A DNA stretch of 26,201 nucleotides, from contig DFWZ01000062.1 of the NCBI GenBank assembly GCA_002381565.1, positions 1-26,201 of the forward strand, written 5' to 3'. Position 1 is the first letter of the stretch; every line of letters starts with the position of its first letter. Of the stretch, positions 6,499 to 13,801 are shown in pieces. This DNA is from Gallionella sp. UBA4121. GTDB lineage: Bacteria > Pseudomonadota > Gammaproteobacteria > Burkholderiales > Gallionellaceae. The position numbers and the translations under genes are program-made. Under the pieces are notes generated by a model, which had not been told where the DNA came from, did no database searches, and was given only the letters and a program-made list of their open reading frames with translations.

Positions 6499-9147
6499 TC
6501 AGGAAGCGCTATTCGCCTCACTATCCAGAGGAGATATGACAAGCAGCCGTAAACGATACTGTTCCGCCTCTTGCCTGTTGCCCGCAGATCGCTCCAGATG
6601 CCACAGGGCGCGCAAAGCGCCCACGTGATCCGGACAAATCTTCAGGATACGCTGCAATGCCTCGCGCTCGCTCAAACCGTGCTGGCGCGCCTGTGACAGC
6701 GACTGCATCATACTATCAGCTAGCGCATTGGCAATCCAGTGATCCTGCGGATTCGCCTGATAAGCCAACCAGATCAGATTGACCGATTTTGCTGCATCGC
6801 CCTGTATGGATGAGGCCCACGCCCGCACGGTCAGTTCGGTTGCCACATAAGCGCGCCCGAACCGGCTCTTGTCCTCCGCAGCGACGCCCAATATATTCAT
6901 CGCTGTATCCGCATCAGGATGCCGCTGCAACAGCCACAACATCAAATTCGCCAGATTGACACTTCCGTCATAACGCGCACGCGGCAAGTTGTATTCGATG
7001 TAGGGCACCCACTCATCCTGAATCGGGCCGCTGCTGTCAGGAATCGGCCCCCAGTAACGTCCAAGCCAGGTCCACACACCTTCATCGCCGGTGGACTGTT
7101 TCTGCTCTTGAGTTGTCATGCGATGCAGGTTGTTCTGCATCACACTGGCGACAGACAGGTGCTGCATGGGCCCCACCAAAGCCAGATGCATGCCATCCAT
7201 AAACAATTGCGCATCCGGGAAAACGCGTTTAAAACTGCGCAGCACAACACCCAGCGACTGAATATCAAACTGATTGAGCGCCAGCCACTGCACGAACACC
7301 CCGTCAGCGCTCAGGTGGTTTCGCGCCCTTTGAAACTGCTGCACGGACAATAAAGAACCCATCCCCGCAAGGTCGGGGTGAAACAAGTCACCGATGATCA
7401 CGTCGTACGTCTGGTTCGTGGTATTGAGGAAATGCCTGGCATCGTCACGATGAATCCGGGCTTGATCCGTGACATTGCCATTCACCTGCGCAAACCAATG
7501 CTTGGCGGCGAAAATAGCCCCTTGAGACAATTCCACCGCGCTGCGATTCAAATCCGGAAATGGCTTCGATCCGGACATGGAGATACCGGTTCCAAGACCG
7601 AGGAACAGCACGCTGTGCGGCGCGGGATGGAGCAGCAGGGCTAGTCTTGCCTGATCCATCTGAATCTCTACCGCACTGGGATCGGTTGAGGCATCCATAC
7701 GCTGCAAATCACTTAACAGTATGCGCTGGCCGTCCTGATGCCGCACGACATGCGTCAGGGAAATTGCATCTTCATACAGATATAAATCCATGCTTCCGGC
7801 TTCGACTTTCGGCAACAGATCATGCACCGGCGGCATGTTGCGCAGGGGCCATGCAAGCGACAACATGACGGCGAATCCCAGCCAGGCCCATCTTGACCTG
7901 ACCCAGATAAGGCCGAAGGCGGCGATTGCAAGTCCGGCCATTGCGACCATCGCCACGCTGCCAAACAGGGGAATAATCACCAGGCAAGCCGCCACTGCGC
8001 CTATCCCGCCCCCAAGACAATTTGCGCCGTACAGCCATACGCCACTCGCATCAATATTGTCATAGCGATGTGCCAGCAATGGCAGCCAAGCACCCAATGC
8101 CAGCGTGACCGGCAGTGTAAACAGCCCCACCATCATGGCTTGTGACCAGATAGCCCCAAAAAATGACTGGAACTGACTGCCCTCCACCCAGGCTGATGCG
8201 ACAGGCAGCAACCACAAACTCAGCAGCACGCCGCCGCCTGCTGCAAACGGCAACAGTACCGATAGCCAGTATTTATGCACGCGTGGCAACAACATGCTGC
8301 CTAGCGCAATGCCCAGTAGGAATACGGCCAGAATCACCCCGAGCACATATTCGGTGCGCAACATGATCATGCCATACAGACGTACCCAGCCGACCTCCAG
8401 CATGATGCTTCCGGCTCCGATACCGGCATAAATCATCAGCGCAGATAAGGGTGGGCGCGGCAGGATATCGTTAGCTTCCCGCCCGGGAGCGCTGTTAACG
8501 GACTGGCTGAATTGTGACGCAAACCAGGCCGCACCACCGACCACAAACCCCAGCAGTGCGACTATCCTCACCGAATCGGTCCAGCCTAATACCGGCAGAC
8601 TCCACAACGGGAAAAGCGCCCCTGCAGCCCCCCCTATCGTGTTCAACCCATATAGTTTACCCAACGATAGCGGCGTATCATCTACGACTTTCAGCACCAG
8701 TGCGAAGCCCACTCCCATTGCGTATGCAGGAATTAGCAGCAAACACAGCGCCTCAGCCCCTTGCACGAGATACCACTGCGTTAATGTCAGATGGCCTGAA
8801 ATACTTTCCATCCAACCGCTCATCCAGTGAAGCAAGCTCGGCAATAACAAAGCATAAAGTGCGACAGATACCTCAAGCATTGCGAACAAGACCAATGGCT
8901 TGCTGCACTTACTGGCCCATTTCACGCCTGCCAGGCTACCGCCACCTAATCCGATCATGAACGCCGCTACAGTGAGCACCACACCGAATATACTCACTCC
9001 GAATTGCATGGACAACATGCGCGACCACAGCACTTCATATGCAAGACTGGTAAAACCTGACAGGCAGTAGAAAAACACCACTACCCACCACCACGACGTT
9101 TTGATTGAGTTTTCGGGAATTAAACTGGGTGTCTGAGCACGAAGCAT
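6499..9147 (-). CDS. Membrane-fused spermidine-synthase-like protein with C-terminal helical repeats
   Basis: An 882-aa protein. I place the start at the ATG at 9147 (MLRAQTP); an in-frame GTG at 9192 would add 15 residues but has no ribosome-binding site. The first 450 residues or so contain about a dozen hydrophobic helices with the SGFTSLAYEVLWSRML opening typical of fused MFS/spermidine-synthase proteins. A Rossmann methyltransferase-like domain follows: SVLFLGLGTG is the nucleotide-binding glycine loop, and DVIIGDLFHPD is the following acidic motif where polyamine synthases bind substrate. The last 170 residues are alanine/leucine-rich helices resembling TPR repeats. The true reaction of this family is not established, so aminopropyl transfer should not be assumed. 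It is the first gene of the apparent ccoG-sco operon, 35 nt before ccoG. Confidence 0.82.
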   Translation of the reverse strand: MLRAQTPSLIPENSIKTSWWWVVVFFYCLSGFTSLAYEVLWSRMLSMQFGVSIFGVVLTVAAFMIGLGGGSLAGVKWASKCSKPLVLFAMLEVSVALYALLLPSLLHWMSGWMESISGHLTLTQWYLVQGAEALCLLLIPAYAMGVGFALVLKVVDDTPLSLGKLYGLNTIGGAAGALFPLWSLPVLGWTDSVRIVALLGFVVGGAAWFASQFSQSVNSAPGREANDILPRPPLSALMIYAGIGAGSIMLEVGWVRLYGMIMLRTEYVLGVILAVFLLGIALGSMLLPRVHKYWLSVLLPFAAGGGVLLSLWLLPVASAWVEGSQFQSFFGAIWSQAMMVGLFTLPVTLALGAWLPLLAHRYDNIDASGVWLYGANCLGGGIGAVAACLVIIPLFGSVAMVAMAGLAIAAFGLIWVRSRWAWLGFAVMLSLAWPLRNMPPVHDLLPKVEAGSMDLYLYEDAISLTHVVRHQDGQRILLSDLQRMDASTDPSAVEIQMDQARLALLLHPAPHSVLFLGLGTGISMSGSKPFPDLNRSAVELSQGAIFAAKHWFAQVNGNVTDQARIHRDDARHFLNTTNQTYDVIIGDLFHPDLAGMGSLLSVQQFQRARNHLSADGVFVQWLALNQFDIQSLGVVLRSFKRVFPDAQLFMDGMHLALVGPMQHLSVASVMQNNLHRMTTQEQKQSTGDEGVWTWLGRYWGPIPDSSGPIQDEWVPYIEYNLPRARYDGSVNLANLMLWLLQRHPDADTAMNILGVAAEDKSRFGRAYVATELTVRAWASSIQGDAAKSVNLIWLAYQANPQDHWIANALADSMMQSLSQARQHGLSEREALQRILKICPDHVGALRALWHLERSAGNRQEAEQYRLRLLVISPLDSEANSAS

Positions 9148-9519
9148 ATTGGTCTTTACTAAATTATCCTGGAAAGTATACTGGATTTTCACTCAGCATA
9201 GACAAACGAAATTCTTCCGGACAATCGCCTTTTATAGCGCATTTGGTGAGCAAAAAAATGGCAGAGACCGCATGTTATAAACACCAATTGACCGAACAAT
9301 CCGTGTATCAGGCGGATTGGCTTATACCCGTTGTCTGTGGTGATAAATTTAATGTACGGCGCTTGATGCAGAAGATGAAGTGCACACTCACTGAGGGACA
9401 GGGTTGCATCGACAGACAGCGTGAAAACCTCATCAAGCTCTGACTGCACCACAAAACTGCATACACTCAACCGGCATGCAGAAAGCGTACAGCGGAATTG
9501 AAATGCGGGAAGTAATAAC
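9148..9519. other. Intergenic region without a supported gene
   Basis: This 372-nt stretch separates two minus-strand operons. Two open frames cross it on opposite strands (9105-9443 plus, 9189-9563 minus), but neither has a ribosome-binding site, a recognisable domain or a credible composition. I saw no convincing terminator or promoter, though a promoter for the 882-aa gene must lie here or further upstream. Confidence 0.5.
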
Positions 9520-9912
9520 CTAGAAGGGATAAAACCACACCAAACCGACAATCGCATGGGCAATCGCCATCGTTACGCTAAGCCCGGCAAAAAGCATATG
9601 CGCCACAAAGACTTGTTTCCCGTACAACCCCATGGCCAGCCCTAATCCGCCGGTAATCAGAACCAGCACAAAGAGCACAACCCCCATCAAAAACATGATG
9701 CGTTGTTTGTCTTTATCGGTGATAGATTTCGCATGCTCGGCTTCTCTATGTTGCTTGTTGAACGCCTGCAATATCTGTGCGCTGTCACCGGCATTAGAGC
9801 TCTCTTCCGCCTGAACCGGAAACGCGCTCATAATTGCAAGATAAGCTGCCAGTACCGCCCCGAAAAGTCGAAGAAAAGACCACCTGAAAAATGTGTTTGA
9901 AGTGCGCAACAT
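9520..9912 (-). CDS. Small secreted/membrane protein with signal peptide and two helices
   Basis: A 130-aa protein that I do not recognise. A signal peptide ends near AFPVQA-EES (about residue 35), then a charged, partly helical periplasmic stretch (residues 36-72, with QHREAEHAKSITDKDKQR), then two hydrophobic helices (about 73-96 and 102-127), ending in WFYPF. It starts 7 nt after the stop of the 83-aa protein and is the last gene of the operon descending from 12686. A role as an accessory subunit is possible only by association. Confidence 0.65.
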   Translation of the reverse strand: MLRTSNTFFRWSFLRLFGAVLAAYLAIMSAFPVQAEESSNAGDSAQILQAFNKQHREAEHAKSITDKDKQRIMFLMGVVLFVLVLITGGLGLAMGLYGKQVFVAHMLFAGLSVTMAIAHAIVGLVWFYPF

Positions 9913-9919
9913 AAGCTCT

Positions 9920-10171
9920 CTATTTTACAGAAGGGTTGTTACCAGCATCTTGTGTTTCGCCGGTAGATTTACTCATGGCAACACGCCAGGACAGCACAGC
10001 CATTAAAACGAAGGGAGCAAAAATCCCCATCAATAGAAATACAAAGATGTACCACGGTGTAGCGATAGTGACGTGTGCAAAACGGTAACTGTCAACAGCT
10101 GCTTCAGCCGAAGAGACGGCAAGCCAGCTAAGCAGCACCAGGCCGGATTTAAATAAAAACTTGGACATCAT
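9920..10171 (-). CDS. Small membrane protein with signal peptide
   Basis: An 83-aa protein of unknown function. The N-terminal signal (FKSGLVLLSWLAVSSAEA) is followed by a short periplasmic part and one transmembrane helix (about residues 42-63) with a hydrophilic cytoplasmic tail. The ribosome-binding site GGAGG lies 3 nt before the first ATG (10171) and 6 nt before a second ATG (10168), so the second may be the real start. It sits 18 nt after the SUMF1-like gene and is co-oriented with all neighbours. Confidence 0.65.
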   Translation of the reverse strand: MMSKFLFKSGLVLLSWLAVSSAEAAVDSYRFAHVTIATPWYIFVFLLMGIFAPFVLMAVLSWRVAMSKSTGETQDAGNNPSVK

Positions 10172-10189
10172 AAACCTCCGTTAATACCT

Positions 10190-11248
10190 TTACTTCTCAA
10201 TATTGGAAGCACAGCGGAATCCATAAAAATCCGAGGCAAAGTTCGGCCACGAATAATCCCTATGATACGTGGCCGTTGAAAAAGGATCGCCCTTCCATGA
10301 TCCGCCTCGCAAAACCTTGTATTGTCGATTAACAGGAACCATGTCAGACACCTTCATGGCGCGATCCTGCGCACTTTGAACTTGTGCAACCTTACCCTGA
10401 AAAACATCCGATTCGGCATCCGTACCATGGTAGGGAGTAAAATCGCTATCAACCCATTCATCCACATTGCCTGCCATGTCATAAACGCCATACGGGCTGA
10501 CTCCGTTGGCATAGGTCGTGACAATACTGGCCGAGCCGACATTGTAATAGGTATTCAAACGAGCCGGGTCCATGTCATTACCCCATGGCCAGCGCCTGCC
10601 ATCAGTACCGCGCGCGGCCTTCTCCCATTCAGCCTCAGTAGGCAATCGCTTACCCGCCCATTTGGCATAGGCTGTAGCGTCATACCAATTAACCATGGTA
10701 ACAGGTAACAGCAGCGTACCATCTTGAGCCTTGCCATTTTTCCAGTCAGCGGGTGGCCGATGTCCGGTTGCTGCAACAAATCGGGCGTATTGCGCATTCG
10801 TCACCAGATATTTATCGATGCGATAGGCCTTCAAATTGACAACATGCTGAGGGCGTGAAGCCGCATCAGCATTTTTGTAGTCCGTACCCATCGCGAATTT
10901 ACCTTCGGGAATGAGCGCCATACTATCAAGTTGTTGCCATTGCTCCTTTGGCAATAATGCATCTGCCTCAGCCACCGTATAGCCAGCAGATTCATTTTTC
11001 CTGTTTTCATTTTCTTCGTGCAGCGCAATATCCTCACCGGCAGCACGAATACGGGTCGATTCCTCTTTCAGGTTATATGTAGCCAAACCGCGCATTTCAC
11101 CCATGCGTACTGATCCCAGCTTGACGATATGCAAACTTCCACCGATCATGCCAAGCGCAATACAGGTAATAATCGTCGCAGATAAAAACTTCTTCTTCCG
11201 CAGGCGATCAGCCTCGCTCATGACAATATGTTTTTTGACATCTGGCAT
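10190..11248 (-). CDS. SUMF1/FGE-fold protein, membrane anchored, lacking the FGE cysteines
   Basis: A 352-aa protein with one N-terminal membrane helix (about 24-42), a charged helical linker, and a periplasmic formylglycine-generating-enzyme/SUMF1-type domain from about residue 108: MALIPEGKFAMG, NAQYARFV, KRLPTEAEWEKAARG, WPWGND, MAGNVDEW, VLRGGSWKGDP and a final YGFRCA. These are the standard family motifs. Where real FGEs have the catalytic Cys pair after RGGSW, this protein has FSTATYHRDYSW with no Cys, so it is unlikely to make formylglycine. It resembles NirV-type proteins found beside nitrite reductase genes. Its ATG overlaps the preceding stop by one base (TAATG), so it is translationally coupled. 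Its role in an oxidase locus is unknown; a structural or maturation role is plausible. Confidence 0.88.
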   Translation of the reverse strand: MPDVKKHIVMSEADRLRKKKFLSATIITCIALGMIGGSLHIVKLGSVRMGEMRGLATYNLKEESTRIRAAGEDIALHEENENRKNESAGYTVAEADALLPKEQWQQLDSMALIPEGKFAMGTDYKNADAASRPQHVVNLKAYRIDKYLVTNAQYARFVAATGHRPPADWKNGKAQDGTLLLPVTMVNWYDATAYAKWAGKRLPTEAEWEKAARGTDGRRWPWGNDMDPARLNTYYNVGSASIVTTYANGVSPYGVYDMAGNVDEWVDSDFTPYHGTDAESDVFQGKVAQVQSAQDRAMKVSDMVPVNRQYKVLRGGSWKGDPFSTATYHRDYSWPNFASDFYGFRCASNIEK

Positions 11249-11697
11249 TAAGATTCCTTTTTCAGAAGAGCGGGTTCATTCTCGACTGAAATACTCATAT
11301 TAGTGCGACCGTAAACTTTTTTAATCATCACTTCGCCTAATATTCCGCCAATACCGGCCGACTCCATGGCCAGTATGACATACAGCCCCCACCAGCCCAT
11401 CGGATTCAAAATACTGCCATGAGGCACACCTGTGACGTACAGAATTTGTGCATAGCTCAGGCAACGGACTATCAGAGGGGGGAAATAGCAAAGCCATTTC
11501 GCGCCCATGCCGAATATCCAGGCCATCAGCAAGCCAACGAGAAGGGGGAGCAGAAACACATCCAGCATCCAGGCAAAACTGAATGTAGCCAGCCCAGAAA
11601 AAAGTTCCATTTTGACGCCAAGTAACCTGTCACCAAAATAATTGACGAGGATGCCTGTCATTAACGCGAACAAACCGGTCAGATATCGCTGATTCAT
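11248..11697 (-). CDS. Four-helix membrane protein, unknown
   Basis: A 149-aa protein with about four hydrophobic helices and a hydrophilic C-terminal tail of about 25 residues. The loop VTGVPHGSILNPMGWWG between helices three and four is rich in Gly, Pro and Trp. I do not recognise the family. Its ATG overlaps the stop of the cytochrome c gene before it (ATGA), and its own stop overlaps the SUMF1-like start, which shows tight translational coupling and suggests that the products act together. It could be a membrane partner of the anchored cytochrome c. Confidence 0.68.
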   Translation of the reverse strand: MNQRYLTGLFALMTGILVNYFGDRLLGVKMELFSGLATFSFAWMLDVFLLPLLVGLLMAWIFGMGAKWLCYFPPLIVRCLSYAQILYVTGVPHGSILNPMGWWGLYVILAMESAGIGGILGEVMIKKVYGRTNMSISVENEPALLKKES

Positions 11698-12176
11698 TTT
11701 TTGTGCTCCAGACCAGTCAGCTTCTTATATTCAGCTTCCCTGGTTTGCTCAAGATACCAATCCTTGACTTTCAAACTTGCCAGATACTTTGCCAGCAGAC
11801 GACGATCGCCTTCCGGCAGACTCGCATAAGAGGGCATCCCATATTCTTTTTTCAGGCGCGACGGCAATACGGCCTGAGGGTTCGTTGACGAAAGATAGTC
11901 GTACAGCCAGTTCTCGGTGCGCAAGGAACCAATACCATCCAGCATAGGAGCGGGTACAGATTCGAGCATGTCTTTCAGCGTCCACAACGAGTGGCAGTTT
12001 TTACAGTCATTTTTGCGGATGACATCCATCGCATCTCGGGAGACATCGTAAGTGGCAGTACTATAGAAAGGAATCTCATTGTCATGCTTTTCCTCGACAT
12101 GCAGTTCAGAACGAACCACACTGAAAATAACAAGCACGCCAATAGCAGCCAGAACAAACTTTTCCCCTGCCTTCAT
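11694..12176 (-). CDS. Membrane-anchored monohaem cytochrome c (MKxGEK type, copy 1)
   Basis: A 160-aa cytochrome with an uncleaved N-terminal helix (about residues 6-22) and one haem-binding motif, CKNCH (Cys58, Cys61, His62). The sixth ligand is probably the Met in YGMPSYASLP. Its opening MKAGEKFVLAAIG and its LDGIGS stretch match the 193-aa cytochrome at 21153-21734 (MKLGEKILFGVVG, LDGLGS), so the two are paralogues. The ATG overlaps the stop of the CcoS-like gene (ATGA). It may deliver electrons to the CcoN/CcoO core, replacing the haem domains of the missing CcoP; that is inference from position. Confidence 0.88.
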   Translation of the reverse strand: MKAGEKFVLAAIGVLVIFSVVRSELHVEEKHDNEIPFYSTATYDVSRDAMDVIRKNDCKNCHSLWTLKDMLESVPAPMLDGIGSLRTENWLYDYLSSTNPQAVLPSRLKKEYGMPSYASLPEGDRRLLAKYLASLKVKDWYLEQTREAEYKKLTGLEHKK

Positions 12177-12451
12177 ACCGCTGACTTATGCTTTGCTGCC
12201 TCTTTCGCTAAAAAACGATTGCGGCTCTCAATTTGGGATTTTATGACAGCACGGCTTTTAGCGTATTCTGCCGGGTCCATTTTGTCTTGGTCCTGCTCAT
12301 CGAACATCACATATTTGATATCTTCATCAAACTGTTCATTTTTCATGCCCCAGCGTATCCAGAAAAGCACTGCCACAATAATCATCGCGCCGATGATTAA
12401 CCAGAGATAGATGGTCCAGCCATCGGGGAGCGTTTCGAAAAAATTAGCCAT
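12173..12451 (-). CDS. CcoS-like small membrane protein
   Basis: A 92-aa protein with one transmembrane helix (about residues 14-34) followed by WGMKNEQFDEDIKYVMFDEQD. That stretch resembles the conserved WAxxSGQFDDLEGxAxRIL(F/M)DD of CcoS, a cbb3 assembly factor needed for haem and copper insertion. It is longer than normal CcoS (about 50-70 aa) and has a basic helical tail (SRNRFLAKEAAKHKSAV). Similarity was judged by eye. It sits between a 70-aa membrane protein and an anchored cytochrome c, overlapping the latter by 4 nt. A CcoQ-like subunit is the main alternative. Confidence 0.6.
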   Translation of the reverse strand: MANFFETLPDGWTIYLWLIIGAMIIVAVLFWIRWGMKNEQFDEDIKYVMFDEQDQDKMDPAEYAKSRAVIKSQIESRNRFLAKEAAKHKSAV

Positions 12452-12473
12452 AGTTATTTACCACAATAAATTA

Positions 12474-12686
12474 TCAGAAAAGGTAGCCGCCCAACATCTG
12501 CAAGGCACCAATAATAACCGAAACTACTATACCGAGAATAATTGCAGCCAGCATCCATCGCTCACCCGATTTTAAATTCTCCTTGCGACTTAAGTTGAAC
12601 ATGAGCGCAATGACAATTCCGGAAAAGACTACAATTCCTAACAGCAAAAAGGCAAACACACCCTCACTGAACTGTTGACTTCGCAT
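12474..12686 (-). CDS. Small two-helix membrane protein, first gene of operon
   Basis: A 70-aa protein with two hydrophobic helices (about 9-31 and 43-67) separated by a basic cytoplasmic loop (NLSRKENLKSGER). I do not recognise it. GAAGGG is present but abuts the ATG, so the start carries some doubt. It lies 22 nt before the CcoS-like gene and heads the operon running down to 9520. A small oxidase subunit or assembly factor is possible. Confidence 0.6.
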   Translation of the reverse strand: MRSQQFSEGVFAFLLLGIVVFSGIVIALMFNLSRKENLKSGERWMLAAIILGIVVSVIIGALQMLGGYLF

Positions 12687-12801
12687 CCCTTCAATACTAA
12701 GGTCAAGTTTTGGAGATAGTTCTGAACTTAATTGAGAGATCAGAAAGCCAGTAAAATGAGATTCGAGAATTTGAATTGTTGACTCCTGCTTCTACTTGTA
12801 T

Positions 12802-12856
12802 AAAAAACTAATGGATTCAAACGAGCAACAACAATCATTGTTGATGCTAATCCATT
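12802..12856 (-). terminator. Probable intrinsic terminator of the CcoN/CcoO operon
   Basis: The outer arms AATGGATT (12810-12817) and AATCCATT (12849-12856) pair over 8 bp and enclose an inner hairpin CAACAA-caatca-TTGTTG (12826-12843). Read on the minus strand the stem is followed by AG and TTTTTT (complement of 12802-12807). The stem is AT-rich and has an internal loop, so strength is uncertain. Confidence 0.45.
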
Positions 12857-12910
12857 CGGAGAATTTATTAAACGGATAAAGCAACGTCAGTTTACAGTTA
12901 TGTGAACGGA

Positions 12911-12940
12911 CAAATGCGCCCGGTCCTGGCGGCGCATTTG
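12911..12940. other. Perfect 10-bp hairpin, no T-run
   Basis: CAAATGCGCC (12911-12920) and GGCGCATTTG (12931-12940) are exact inverted copies around a 10-nt loop. It lies 58 nt beyond the stop of the 35-aa peptide gene on the minus strand. Without a T-run it is not a classic terminator. It may stabilise the 3' end of the upstream mRNA or form part of a compound terminator with the structure at 12802-12856. Confidence 0.5.
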
Positions 12941-12997
12941 TTAGCACGATCACGCCGAGCCTTAATCTACCCGACTGATTACATTAAATAGTTGTAG

Positions 12998-13105
12998 TTA
13001 ATCTTTTTCGTTACGATCAACGAAAAAACTATACAAAAGAGGAAATGAAAATGCAATTGCAATTATCAATCCGACTGCGATAGGGCCGTTATCAAGTTCA
13101 ATCAT
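12998..13105 (-). CDS. 35-aa single-helix miniprotein (CcoM/CcoQ-like candidate)
   Basis: A short reading frame that standard gene finders would miss. It encodes MIELDNGPIAVGLI, then a hydrophobic helix to about residue 28, and a charged end DRNEKD. GGAG lies 6 nt before the ATG. It follows the 205-aa protein by 67 nt on the same strand and ends before the probable operon terminator. Size, single helix with charged C-terminus and position next to CcoN/CcoO fit the tiny cbb3 subunits CcoQ or CcoM, but sequence alone cannot prove relatedness. Confidence 0.62.
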   Translation of the reverse strand: MIELDNGPIAVGLIIAIAFSFPLLYSFFVDRNEKD

Positions 13106-13172
13106 ACTAATCTCCAAATAAGTTGGGAAAATGGACTGGCGAAATCACTTTTACCAATCCACTCCGTGTTAA

Positions 13173-13790
13173 TTAATGGTTATGTTTCGGCTGCCAGGTT
13201 GACGGAGGCAGACGCTTGATAAGCAGAATCACCATGACGAAGAAATACGTCAGATAGAAAATATCAATAGTGTAGCCCTTATCCCACCAAGGCTGCTTTC
13301 TTTCTGGCGAACCATCTGCTTTAACATTACCTTCAAAGTTGGCCATCACAACGCGGTCACCAACTACAGAGTACTCGCCCAGATCCACTTTGCTGGCCAT
13401 CAGAGCTTCAATTTGCGGCTTGATAATACGCAGATCATTCATTGACAATGGATGACGGGACAATTTGTCCTGATCACCCGATCCCAAATTCATCTGAATA
13501 ATTTTTTTCATGGCCTCATCATCGTTCTGAATCGCCATAACCTCAGGAGAGTTCATTGACTTGACATATCCCGCGTAAAGTTCAGCAGTCGGACGCTGAC
13601 CCCACAATGGGAAAGTAACCAAAAAAGCCGTAATAACAGTCAATACAACCAGCAGCACAACAGGCATAGGCATACGGTTATTGTCCTCCGTAATACCACC
13701 CAGGTTTTCTTTTTCCCAGAGAATTTTATCCTCTTCGTTGGTGGCAGCGTCGCACATCGTGACCAGCGGCTTATCAAAATTCCAAGACAT
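13173..13790 (-). CDS. CcoO-linked two-helix membrane protein (FP[FL]WGxRP motif)
   Basis: A 205-aa protein of unknown family, 11 nt after the CcoO stop and preceded by GGGGG. About 40 acidic N-terminal residues lead into helix 1 (about 42-60), then FPLWGQRP (60-67), a periplasmic domain of about 110 residues without Cys or haem motif, helix 2 (about 178-192) and a His-rich tail (WQPKHNH). The ENLGGITEDNNRMPMPV segment before helix 1 is faintly like the N-terminus of CcoP (ELNNPLPxWW), and the gene occupies the ccoP/ccoQ place, but there is no CxxCH. It shares its motif with the 142-aa protein beside ccoG. It could be a haem-less stand-in for the CcoP anchor; this is inference. Confidence 0.75.
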   Translation of the reverse strand: MSWNFDKPLVTMCDAATNEEDKILWEKENLGGITEDNNRMPMPVVLLVVLTVITAFLVTFPLWGQRPTAELYAGYVKSMNSPEVMAIQNDDEAMKKIIQMNLGSGDQDKLSRHPLSMNDLRIIKPQIEALMASKVDLGEYSVVGDRVVMANFEGNVKADGSPERKQPWWDKGYTIDIFYLTYFFVMVILLIKRLPPSTWQPKHNH

Positions 13791-13801
13791 TTTTATCCCC
13801 C

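Larger units (their letters stand above)
12687..12997. other. Inter-operon region with two hairpins
   Basis: About 310 nt between the CcoN/CcoO operon and the cytochrome/SUMF1 operon. It holds an intrinsic-terminator-like structure (12802-12856) and a second perfect hairpin (12911-12940), both downstream of the 35-aa peptide gene on the minus strand. No further credible open frame was found. The promoter for the gene at 12686 should be between 12690 and 12800, but no clear -35/-10 pair stands out. Confidence 0.55.

Noticed and set aside
9105..9563. Overlapping open frames on both strands (112 and 124 codons)
   Set aside because: No ribosome-binding sites, domains or credible composition; they overlap each other and the start of the 882-aa gene.
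10190..11248. Formylglycine-generating enzyme activating a sulfatase
   Set aside because: The catalytic Cys pair is absent and no sulfatase is in the window.
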